A DNA stretch of 64,000 bases, taken from Paeniglutamicibacter psychrophenolicus. GTDB taxonomy: Bacteria; Actinomycetota; Actinomycetes; Actinomycetales; Micrococcaceae. Made by a program: the position numbers and the translations under genes. Positions 57,431 through 64,000 of the stretch are shown piece after piece. Location of the stretch: NCBI RefSeq assembly GCF_030812255.1, contig NZ_JAUSSH010000017.1:41945-105944 (forward strand). Reading direction: 5' to 3'. How positions within the stretch are numbered: position 1 is the first letter of the stretch; each line of letters opens with the position of its first letter. The notes beneath the pieces were generated by a model. It was not told the DNA's origin. It saw nothing but the letters and a program-made list of their open reading frames with translations, and searched no databases.

Positions 57431-58097
57431 GTCAACCGAAAACACGGCATCGAACCGGGTGCGGGTGGTGGTGGTCGATGACCACGGTATCTTCCGCTCC
57501 GGGCTCAAGGCCGACCTGGACGGGCGCATCGAAGTGGTCGGCGAGGCCGCCACCGTCGAATCCGCCATCGCGGTGGTGCACGCCCAGCTCCCCGCGGTGG
57601 TGCTGCTCGATGTGCACCTGCCCGGTGGGCGCGGGGGCGGCGGCGCGGAGGTGCTCACCGGCTGCGTGGACGTATTCGACCAGGTGAAGTTCCTTGCGCT
57701 GAGCGTCTCGGATTCCGCCGAGGACGTGGTCACGGTCATCCGTGCCGGGGCCCGCGGCTACGTCACCAAGTCGATCTCCGGCACCGAGATCTCCGATGCG
57801 GTGCTGCGGGTGGCCGGCGGGGACGCGGTCTTCTCCCCGCGGCTGGCCGGGTTCGTGCTCGATGCCTTCGGCACCCAGGCGGCGATCAGCGCCGACGAGG
57901 AGCTGGACCTGCTCAGCGCCCGCGAACTGGAGGTCATGCGCCTGATTGCGCGCGGCTACAGCTACAAGGAGGTCGCCAAGGACCTGTTCATCTCGGTCAA
58001 GACCGTCGAGACCCATGTCTCGAGCGTGCTGCGCAAGCTGCAGCTGTCCAACCGGCACGAACTCACCCGCTGGGCCGTTGACCGCCGGATCCTCTGA
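57423..58097 (+). CDS. NarL/LuxR family response regulator
   Basis: A 224-residue regulator with a receiver domain (VVVVDDHGIFRSGLKADLDG at about 15) whose phospho-Asp is in VVLLDVHLPGG near 62, and a LuxR-type helix-turn-helix at about 158-215 (LLSARELEVMRLIARGYSYK, then VAKDLFISVKTVETHVSSVL). It pairs with the adjacent kinase, overlapping its stop. By analogy with LiaR it should control the divergent PspC/LiaF genes; this has not been shown here. Confidence 0.94.
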   Translation: MTESTENTASNRVRVVVVDDHGIFRSGLKADLDGRIEVVGEAATVESAIAVVHAQLPAVVLLDVHLPGGRGGGGAEVLTGCVDVFDQVKFLALSVSDSAEDVVTVIRAGARGYVTKSISGTEISDAVLRVAGGDAVFSPRLAGFVLDAFGTQAAISADEELDLLSARELEVMRLIARGYSYKEVAKDLFISVKTVETHVSSVLRKLQLSNRHELTRWAVDRRIL

Positions 58098-58130
58098 CAT
58101 CCCCGCGCCGGGGCCACCCGGAACGCAAGG

Positions 58131-58176
58131 AAGGCCGGTGTCCGGAATCCCGCGGGGGAATCCGGACACCGGCCTT
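58131..58176. terminator. Bidirectional terminator between the response regulator and aspartate aminotransferase genes
   Basis: AAGGCCGGTGTCCGGA (58131-58146) pairs perfectly with TCCGGACACCGGCCTT (58161-58176), with a 14-base loop. It lies between two convergent genes. Confidence 0.88.
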
Positions 58177-58196
58177 CGCGGTGGCAGGCGGTTGCG

Positions 58197-59396
58197 CTAC
58201 CTGGCCTCGCCCAGCAGGGTGGCCAGGCGTCCGACGCCCTCGGCCAGGTCCGTATCGCCCAGCGCGTAGGACATGCGGATGTAGCCCGACGGACCGAAGG
58301 CCTCGCCCGGCACCACGGCCACCTCGACCTGTTCCAGGATCAGTGCGGCCAGCTCGGCCGACGTCGTGGGGACCACGCCGCGGATCTCGCGGCCCAGCAG
58401 GGCGCGCACATCGGAGTAGGCGTAGAACGCGCCCTCCGGGACGGGGCAGTTGACCCCGTCGATGGCGTTGAGTGCCGAGACCATCGCCTTGCGGCGGCGG
58501 TCGAACGCGGTGCGCATCTCGGCCACGGCATCCAGCGGGCCCGAGACCGCGGCCAGCGCGGCGACCTGCGAGACATTCGAGACGTTGGAGGTCGCGTGCG
58601 ACTGCAGGTTGGTGGCGGCCTTGATGACGTCCAGCGGCCCGGCCATCCATCCCACGCGCCAGCCGGTCATGGCGTAGGTCTTGGCCACGCCATTGAGCAC
58701 GATGACCTTGTCGCCCAGTTCCGGGGCGGCCGTGGCGATCGAGGTGAACACCGCATCGTCGTAGGTCAGGTGCTCGTAGATTTCATCCGTGATGACCCAC
58801 AGGTCCTTGGAGGCGGCCCAGCGGCCGATCTCGGCCACCTGCCCGGGGGAGTACACCGCACCGGTCGGGTTCGACGGCGAGACGAAGAGCAGCACCTTGG
58901 TCTTGTCCGTGACCGCGGCATCGAGCTGGTCGATGGTGACCTTGTAGCCCTGCTCCGGTCCCGCGAACACCTCGACCGGGACACCGCCGGCCAGGCGGAT
59001 GGCCTCGGGGTAGGTGGTCCAGTAGGGGGTCGGCACGATGACCTCGTCGCCCGGATCCAGCAGGGTGGCAAACGCGTTGTACACGGCCTGCTTGCCGCCG
59101 TTGGTGACCATCACCTGCGCGGCGTCGACCTGGTAGCCCGAATCGCGCATGGTCTTCTCCGCAATGGCCGCACGCAGCTCGGGCAGGCCGGCGGCGGGGG
59201 AGTAGCGGTGGTACTTGGGGTTGCGTGCCGCGGCAACGGCCGCCTCGACGATGTAGTCGGGGGTGGCGAAGTCCGGTTCACCGGCACCGAAGCCGATGAC
59301 GGGCCGGCCCGCCGCCTTCAATGCCTTGGCCTTGGCGTCTACGGCCAGCGTGGCTGATTCTGCGATGGACCCGATACGTCGGGAAATGCGTGGCAT
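58197..59396 (-). CDS. Aspartate aminotransferase (class I PLP)
   Basis: A 399-residue class I aminotransferase. PLP Lys is in [19 protein letters not shown] near residue 237, the cofactor NP is in [14 protein letters not shown] near 175, and [14 protein letters not shown] is the substrate loop at about 37. It should interconvert aspartate and oxaloacetate with glutamate, and may also serve prephenate or other substrates. GGAAGC precedes the ATG. Its placement shortly upstream of secE-nusG is commonly seen in Micrococcaceae by my recollection. Confidence 0.93.
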   Translation of the reverse strand: MPRISRRIGSIAESATLAVDAKAKALKAAGRPVIGFGAGEPDFATPDYIVEAAVAAARNPKYHRYSPAAGLPELRAAIAEKTMRDSGYQVDAAQVMVTNGGKQAVYNAFATLLDPGDEVIVPTPYWTTYPEAIRLAGGVPVEVFAGPEQGYKVTIDQLDAAVTDKTKVLLFVSPSNPTGAVYSPGQVAEIGRWAASKDLWVITDEIYEHLTYDDAVFTSIATAAPELGDKVIVLNGVAKTYAMTGWRVGWMAGPLDVIKAATNLQSHATSNVSNVSQVAALAAVSGPLDAVAEMRTAFDRRRKAMVSALNAIDGVNCPVPEGAFYAYSDVRALLGREIRGVVPTTSAELAALILEQVEVAVVPGEAFGPSGYIRMSYALGDTDLAEGVGRLATLLGEAR

Positions 59397-59593
59397 GTCG
59401 TCGCTTCCTGGAAAGGGAGGTGTGGGTGTGCGTATGGAACAAGCTTAGTGGTCGCGGCCGTGGCGGCACGATTATTTGTTGACACGCCGTCGTAGTGTGA
59501 AGCCGCACTGGCCCGGGGAACCGAGCCGCCGCCGGCCGGACTCCCGGCGGCACCGTGGACGATGCTGTCACGGGGCCCGGATCGGTTCGGGAC

Positions 59594-60172
59594 CTAGTGG
59601 CCCGGCTCGCGGCCGTAGCGATTCCGATGCAGCTCCGCGGACCGCTCCGCGTCGACGTCCCTCTCCAGCTGGCTGTGCCGCACCTGGTGCCACTGGTAGT
59701 AGGCGGCGGCACCGAGAAACAGCGGTGGGGTCAGGGCAAAGGGCAGGAACAGCACCCCGGAGAAGTCGATCATTCCGAACTGGGCCCCTCCTGCCAGCAC
59801 CAAAAGGCTGGTGCCCACCCACATCAGCAGGCTCCGGCCCAGGCGCATTGCCCAGAGCACCAGGCCGATGCCGAGGTACCAGGACAGCGGAAGCGCCGAG
59901 CCCATGGCCAGGACCCCCACGCCGATTGCCAGCAGCAATTGCAGGAACAGGCTCCCGGAAAGCCCGTTCCGGCCACGCAGGCAGATCCAGACGCCAATGG
60001 CGATGAACATCGGCACGGCGGCGAGCAGCAGCTGCGGCAGCATCCCTGCGGCCGGTGAGTACCGCGAGGTTGCGCGCAGGATGGCGTCAAGCACCGAGCC
60101 GCCGGCAAAGACCAGCAAGACCAGGGCGGTGGTGGAGCCGGGGTGCGGGCGCCCGGCTGTCGTGGGGAACAT
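59594..60172 (-). CDS. Hypothetical membrane protein (192 aa)
   Basis: A 192-residue protein with five to six hydrophobic helices and a hydrophilic C-terminal tail rich in Arg, Glu and His (HSQLERDVDAERSAELHRNR). No family is recognised. The ATG at 60172 is six bases after a TAGGTT box, which suggests a leaderless mRNA. It is convergent with nothing nearby and divergent from tRNA-Trp. Confidence 0.75.
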   Translation of the reverse strand: MFPTTAGRPHPGSTTALVLLVFAGGSVLDAILRATSRYSPAAGMLPQLLLAAVPMFIAIGVWICLRGRNGLSGSLFLQLLLAIGVGVLAMGSALPLSWYLGIGLVLWAMRLGRSLLMWVGTSLLVLAGGAQFGMIDFSGVLFLPFALTPPLFLGAAAYYQWHQVRHSQLERDVDAERSAELHRNRYGREPGH

Positions 60173-60343
60173 GCCACCAACCTAGCAGGATGTTTCCGGG
60201 CCAAATATCGGCCGGAAAACGCCTACGGGGCCCCCGGTTCGACAATCGGCACAAACTTTGCGTAGACTTGATCCTCGGTGTTGGAAAACATCTGGATCAC
60301 CAAGTCCGATGAGGGTTTGATGGTCCGCGAGCTTGACGCTCGA

Positions 60344-60416
60344 AGGGTAGTGGCGCAATTGGTAGCGCAGCGGTCTCCAAAACCGCAGGTTGCAGGTTCG
60401 AGTCCTGTCTGCCCTG
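60344..60416 (+). tRNA. tRNA-Trp (anticodon CCA)
   Basis: Acceptor AGGGTAG pairs with CTGCCCT, the anticodon loop CTCCAAA shows CCA, and the T-arm is GCAGGTTCGAGTCCTGT. It lies 118 bases upstream of secE, the conserved bacterial order tRNA-Trp, secE, nusG. Confidence 0.97.
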
Positions 60417-60533
60417 CGCAGTGGCAATCATCTACGGTTGCTCGGCGAATATTCACGTCACGGTGTGTTGTGGTCGATACGGCTGCGGCACACCGTGATT
60501 GTTTCAAGTGGGATAATCTGAAACGAGGAATCG

Positions 60534-60800
60534 GTGACCGAAACGACTGCGAACGAATCGCATGGCGCTGGGCACAACAAGAGGCCGTCGAAAGCCGGTT
60601 TCTTCGCAGGCATTGCCCTCTTCTTCCGCCAGATGATTTCCGAGCTGAAGAAAGTCGTCACACCAACCCGCAGTGAGCTGGTCAACTACACACTGGTTGT
60701 CATCGGCTTCGTGGTGTTGATGATGTTGATCATTTCCGGTCTGGACTTCGTGTTCGGCAACGGATCGATTCTGATCTTCACCAATTCGCCCGAACAGTAA
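60534..60800 (+). CDS. secE: Preprotein translocase subunit SecE
   Basis: An 88-residue single-helix subunit of the SecYEG channel. Conserved FFRQMISELKKVVTPTRSEL precedes the membrane helix (LVVIGFVVLMMLIISGLDFVF, near residues 54-74). The GTG start follows a GAGGAA site. It leads the operon secE-nusG, 57 bases apart, and is followed by rplK-rplA. Confidence 0.96.
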   Translation: MTETTANESHGAGHNKRPSKAGFFAGIALFFRQMISELKKVVTPTRSELVNYTLVVIGFVVLMMLIISGLDFVFGNGSILIFTNSPEQ

Positions 60801-60857
60801 CCCGGGACCAAACGCCCCACATTTCTGGTGAACCAGTAACAGAAAGCAGGAACCGCA

Positions 60858-61655
60858 GTGTCCGAGCAGGAACTCGAACCGCAGGCCACCGAAGAACTCG
60901 AAGGCCAGGCAGTAGAGGTCGATACCGATAAGGTGTCGGCCGATTCCGTCGTTTCCGAGGACGCCGAGCAGGCTCCCGAGGTTTCCGAGGACGCCGCGCA
61001 GGCCTCCGAGGACGCCGAGCAGGATGAAGCAGCCGAGGAAACCCCGGCCGTGGATCCGATTGAAGAATTCCGCACCAAGCTTCGCCGCCAGCCCGGCGAC
61101 TGGTACGTCATCCACTCGTACGCAGGTTACGAAAACCGCGTCAAGGTGAACCTCGAGACCCGTATCCAGACCCTGGGCATGGAGGAATTCATTTATGAAA
61201 TCCAGGTCCCGATGGAAGAAGTCGTCGAGATCAAGAACACCACGCGCAAGATCGTGCGTCGTGTTCGCATCCCCGGCTACGTGCTGGTTCGCATGGAACT
61301 GACCGACGCCTCGTGGGGTGCGGTTCGCCACACCCCGGGTGTCACCGGCTTTGTCGGCAACGCCCACGATCCGGTCCCGCTGCGTCTTGAGGAAGTCTTC
61401 TCGATGCTTGAGCACACCATCGTGACCGAGGAAGCCGGCGAGCACTCGAAGGCCGGCCGCGCCCCGATCACCGAGGTCCACGTCGACTTCGCGGTCGGCG
61501 AATCGGTCATCGTCAACGACGGCCCGTTCGAGACCTTGCCGGCAACGATCAGTGAGATCAAGCTGGAATCCTCGACCATGGTCGTCCTGGTCTCGATCTT
61601 CGAACGAGAGACCCCCGTGACCCTGTCCTTCAGCCAGGTCACCAAGATCCAGTAA
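60858..61655 (+). CDS. nusG: Transcription termination/antitermination factor NusG
   Basis: A 265-residue NusG. The NGN domain starts [20 protein letters not shown] at about 90 and the C-terminal KOW domain is in [20 protein letters not shown]. NusG binds RNA polymerase and couples it to Rho or the ribosome. The first 80 residues are a highly acidic extension with repeated SEDAEQA-like units, long even for actinobacteria. It is in the conserved secE-nusG-rplK-rplA string. Confidence 0.96.
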   Translation: MSEQELEPQATEELEGQAVEVDTDKVSADSVVSEDAEQAPEVSEDAAQASEDAEQDEAAEETPAVDPIEEFRTKLRRQPGDWYVIHSYAGYENRVKVNLETRIQTLGMEEFIYEIQVPMEEVVEIKNTTRKIVRRVRIPGYVLVRMELTDASWGAVRHTPGVTGFVGNAHDPVPLRLEEVFSMLEHTIVTEEAGEHSKAGRAPITEVHVDFAVGESVIVNDGPFETLPATISEIKLESSTMVVLVSIFERETPVTLSFSQVTKIQ

Positions 61656-61666
61656 CATTTAGGTTT

Positions 61667-61705
61667 CGTGCCTGCCACCCGGATGCTTTACCGGGCACAG
61701 GCACG
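61667..61705 (+). terminator. Hairpin between nusG and rplK
   Basis: CGTGCCTG (61667-61674) pairs with CAGGCACG (61698-61705), with further pairing inside and GTTTC after. It may be an attenuator or an RNA processing site before the rplK-rplA part. Confidence 0.55.
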
Positions 61706-61788
61706 GTTTCGGTCGCCGCGCCACGGCGGCCAACCCCCCGAGGCACGCTCCTGTGCAACGGGGCAACGCAAAAGAAGAAGGACCCGAC

Positions 61789-62220
61789 ATGGCCCCCAAG
61801 AAAAAGGTCACCGGACTCATCAAGCTGCAGATCCAGGCAGGCGCCGCCAACCCGGCACCGCCGATCGGCCCGGCGCTTGGTCAGCACGGCGTCAACATCA
61901 TGGAATTCTGCAAGGCGTACAACGCCGCCACCGAGTCGCAGCGCGGCAACGTGGTTCCGGTTGAAATCACTGTCTACGAAGACCGTTCGTTCACCTTCAT
62001 CACGAAGACCCCGCCGGCAGCCGAGCTCATCAAGAAGGCCGCAGGCGTTGCCAAGGGTTCAGCCACCCCGCACACCGTCAAGGTTGCCAAGCTGACCCAG
62101 GCCCAGGTTGAAGAGATCGCCACCACCAAGATGGAAGATCTCAACGCCAACGACATCAAGGCTGCCGCCTTGATCATCGCCGGCACCGCCCGTTCGATGG
62201 GCATCACCGTAGAAGGCTAA
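61789..62220 (+). CDS. rplK: 50S ribosomal protein L11
   Basis: A 143-residue L11 that binds the GTPase-associated region of 23S rRNA. It opens [20 protein letters not shown] and has the conserved [20 protein letters not shown] block. The ATG at 61789 gives the universal length; the frame continues upstream but lies in the nusG-rplK spacer. It is 159 bases before rplA, which normally shares the transcript. Confidence 0.98.
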
Positions 62221-62280
62221 TAACGCCCTTTACAACCGCGCACCTGGCCAGCCAGGAACGCAAACCCAAAACAACCAGAC

Positions 62281-62318
62281 GATGCGGAACCAGCCGGACC
62301 TAACCGGTGCACCGCATC
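62281..62318 (+). promoter_or_regulatory. Hairpin in the rplK-rplA spacer
   Basis: GATGCGG (62281-62287) pairs with CCGCATC (62312-62318), about 60 bases before rplA. Ribosomal L1 represses its operon by binding an rRNA-like mRNA site in many bacteria; this hairpin might be part of such a site or a processing signal. The match to the L1 motif was not tested. Confidence 0.4.
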
Positions 62319-62379
62319 GCAAGTGGCAGGGTCGCGCGCGACCCAAACATGACCACGACTGCATAAGGAGAAAAAGCAG

Positions 62380-63090
62380 ATGGCAAAGCGCAGTAAAGCA
62401 TTCGTAGCCGCCGCGGCGAAGATCGAAGAAGACAAGTTCTACGCTCCGGTCGAGGCAATTGCCCTGGCCAAGGAGGTCGCCTTCTCGAAGGCCGACGAGA
62501 CCGTTGAGGTTGCTTTCCGCTTGGGCGTTGACCCTCGCAAGGCAGACCAGATGGTTCGCGGCACCGTGATCCTTCCCCACGGCACCGGCAAGACCGCCCG
62601 CGTCCTCGTGTTCGCGAACGGCGACAAGGCAGAGGCTGCAATCGCAGCCGGCGCCGACTTTGTTGGCTCGGACGACCTGATCGCCAAGATTGCCGGCGGC
62701 TGGACCGACTTCGACGCAGCAGTTGCAACCCCTGACCTCATGGGCAAGGTTGGCCGCTTGGGTAAGGTGCTGGGTCCCCGTAACCTGATGCCGAACCCGA
62801 AGACCGGCACCGTCACCATGGACGTCGCCAAGGCCGTCAACGACATCAAGGGTGGCAAGATCGACTTCCGCGTCGACAAGCACTCGAACCTGCACTTCAT
62901 CATCGGCAAGGTTTCCTTCGATGCGCAGAAGCTTGCAGAGAACTACGCAGCAGCACTGGATGAGGTTCTTCGTTTGAAGCCTTCCTCCTCCAAGGGCCGC
63001 TACATCACCAAGGCGACCCTGACCACCACGTTCGGTCCGGGCATTGCGGTTGACGCCAACGTCACCCGTGTTCTGCCTGACGCTTCCTAA
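62380..63090 (+). CDS. rplA: 50S ribosomal protein L1
   Basis: A 236-residue L1. Words such as [25 protein letters not shown] near residue 43 and [16 protein letters not shown] near 130 are invariant in the family. L1 forms the ribosomal stalk beside the E site and is an operon repressor in many bacteria. AAGGAG precedes the ATG. The gene ends in a strong terminator; the expected rplJ-rplL are not visible before the transposase fragment. Confidence 0.98.
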   Translation: MAKRSKAFVAAAAKIEEDKFYAPVEAIALAKEVAFSKADETVEVAFRLGVDPRKADQMVRGTVILPHGTGKTARVLVFANGDKAEAAIAAGADFVGSDDLIAKIAGGWTDFDAAVATPDLMGKVGRLGKVLGPRNLMPNPKTGTVTMDVAKAVNDIKGGKIDFRVDKHSNLHFIIGKVSFDAQKLAENYAAALDEVLRLKPSSSKGRYITKATLTTTFGPGIAVDANVTRVLPDAS

Positions 63091-63110
63091 TTACGCGTCC
63101 ACGTCGCTGA

Positions 63111-63147
63111 CCCGGTACCGGCCCCTCACGGGGGCTGGTACCGGGTT
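63111..63147 (+). terminator. Terminator of rplK-rplA
   Basis: CCCGGTACCGGCCCC (63111-63125) pairs with GGGGGCTGGTACCGGG (63130-63145, one bulge or wobble), followed by TT. It lies 20 bases after rplA. Confidence 0.8.
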
Positions 63148-63548
63148 AGCCCGTTTAACGGGCATGTCGTCGCCAGCCGGACACCGGGCACTTGCCCGGA
63201 CGCCCGAGGGCATGGGGCAACAAGCCTGTGCAACGACCATGCGCGAACCCCGGATGGGTAGCGGGAAACGTGAACCAATGCTGCCGGATGAATCCAATCG
63301 CGTCTGGCGGGGGCCCAAGGACTTGGTTCCGGTCGTGTGCCGGGGAGAGCCTGCCCGGAGTACACAGGGGGGCGATGCCGGGGGAGTGCCACCGAAGGCA
63401 TGCTCGAGTCCTTGCCTTGGCAGCTAGCTGCCGAGTTCCGTGGAAGCCCGCCTGGCTTGGGCCATTGCTAATCTGAAGTTACGTTAGGCAGAACGCCAGG
63501 ATCCCCGGATTGTCGGGGATCCTGGCGTTTTCGGTTCCGGGTGTCTGG
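63148..63548. other. Intergenic region between rplA terminator and transposase
   Basis: About 400 bases with no supported gene. Overlapping short frames on both strands have no start signals. It may include the end of the IS element, whose terminal repeat I could not define, and a terminator-like palindrome at 63492-63529. Confidence 0.5.
63492..63529. terminator. Palindromic terminator near the IS end
   Basis: AACGCCAGGATCCCCG (63492-63507) pairs perfectly with CGGGGATCCTGGCGTT (63514-63529), with a six-base loop and TT following on the plus strand. It lies 19 bases past the transposase stop. Confidence 0.7.
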
Positions 63549-64000
63549 CTACTTTCTGTGGTTTTTGGCGTGGAGGTCGATCAGCTCCATGGCGCGCTGT
63601 TGCCGGGGCGTGGGCAGGGAGAGCAGCTCGAAGGTCTTCTCGGTGCCCGGGACGCTGGTGGTGTTCCGGGTCCGGGTTCCCAGGTGGGTGAGCAGGTCCT
63701 GGTAGCTGGTGGCGGTGGTTCCGTCGTCGAGCTTTCGGGTGCTGGCCTTGCGCGCCGCGGCGACCGAGCGGACCACCTTTGCGACCGGCTCTTCCGGGAC
63801 GGGCCGGTTCTCGTCGGTGAACGTCAACGGAGCCCACGCGGTGCGCAGGTGCCAGGTCAGGTGGGCTGCGAGCATGCAGAGGAACACATGGGCGCGGGTC
63901 CGGCGCTCGGTGTAGTGGCGGATGGGGCGGATGCCCAAATCCCGGGTCTTGAGGGTCTTGAAGACCTTCTCGACATTGGCCAGGGACTTGTAGGTCCGCA
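63549..64000 (-). mobile_element. IS1634-family transposase, C-terminal part (runs off the edge)
   Basis: The minus-strand frame is open from the window edge to a TGA ending at 63549. It reads YKSLANVEKVFKTLKTRD and then RPIRHYTERRTRAHVFLCML, the conserved C-terminal block of IS1634-type DDE transposases (with the catalytic Glu in NVEKVF). The rest lies beyond 64000, so I cannot tell whether the gene is intact. It is in a ribosomal-protein neighbourhood, where rplJ-rplL usually follow rplA. Confidence 0.85.

Overview
The window is chromosomal DNA from a high-GC Gram-positive bacterium, most likely a member of the Micrococcaceae (Arthrobacter sensu lato, including Glutamicibacter/Paeniglutamicibacter). 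Reasons: strong G/C bias at third codon positions, a mycothiol synthase gene (mshD) beside an orphan GlnR-type regulator, an actinobacterial NusG with a long acidic N-terminus, PucR/CsoR/PspC-type regulators, and many promoters that place the start codon exactly six bases after a TANNNT -10 box, as expected for leaderless mRNAs. Nothing marks it as plasmid or prophage. The only clear mobile element is a transposase fragment at the right edge.

Layout. (1) 1-4.2 kb: a GABA or amino-acid module with a divergent PucR-type regulator (cut by the left edge), an NSS sodium symporter with its tiny MetS-like partner, and gabT. (2) 4.3-9.5 kb: rarD, ferredoxin-NADP reductase, and catalase with a Fur/PerR-type regulator. 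(3) 9.5-15.6 kb: an MFS exporter, an HtpX protease, and the efeUOB iron-uptake operon, closed by a 24-bp perfect inverted repeat. (4) 15.6-24.2 kb: yajQ, tRNA-Tyr, thioredoxin, an AlkA-like glycosylase, the transsulfuration pair cbs-metB, an amidohydrolase, and a CsoR/CstR-like regulator with a MOSC protein. (5) 24.2-29.8 kb: a DEAD-box RNA helicase behind a long, apparently structured leader, then an RNA island with two identical tRNA-Thr genes, tRNA-Met and two DedA membrane proteins. (6) 30-37.7 kb: a protein with a huge Ala/Pro/Lys-rich region and a divergent ParA/MinD ATPase domain, a DUF2797 gene, a MaoC dehydratase pair, an MFS transporter, murB and a winged-helix protein. (7) 37.9-48.7 kb, nearly all minus strand: asd, thyA-folA, a GntR regulator with a 12-TM-like membrane protein and a perfect operator, a Nudix/phosphatase fusion, ppk, mshD and glnR-like. 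(8) 48.8-59.4 kb: a membrane permease, a 38-aa membrane peptide, a nitrobindin-like FABP, ygfZ, a 17-bp minisatellite, a GNAT protein, pfkA, a divergent PspC/LiaF-like envelope-stress locus with its two-component system, and an aspartate aminotransferase. (9) 59.6-64 kb: tRNA-Trp, secE-nusG, rplK-rplA, then an IS1634-type transposase fragment where many bacteria would have rplJ-rplL.

Functional themes are oxidative and iron stress (katA-fur, efeUOB, thioredoxin, mycothiol), sulfur amino acids and perhaps persulfide sensing (cbs, metB, CstR-like-MOSC), cell-envelope stress (PspC/LiaF), polyphosphate and nucleotide hygiene (ppk-Nudix), and core transcription/translation. Most annotations are secure from family motifs. 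The least understood items are the ParA-like protein, the GntR-controlled membrane protein, the helicase leader and several small membrane proteins.
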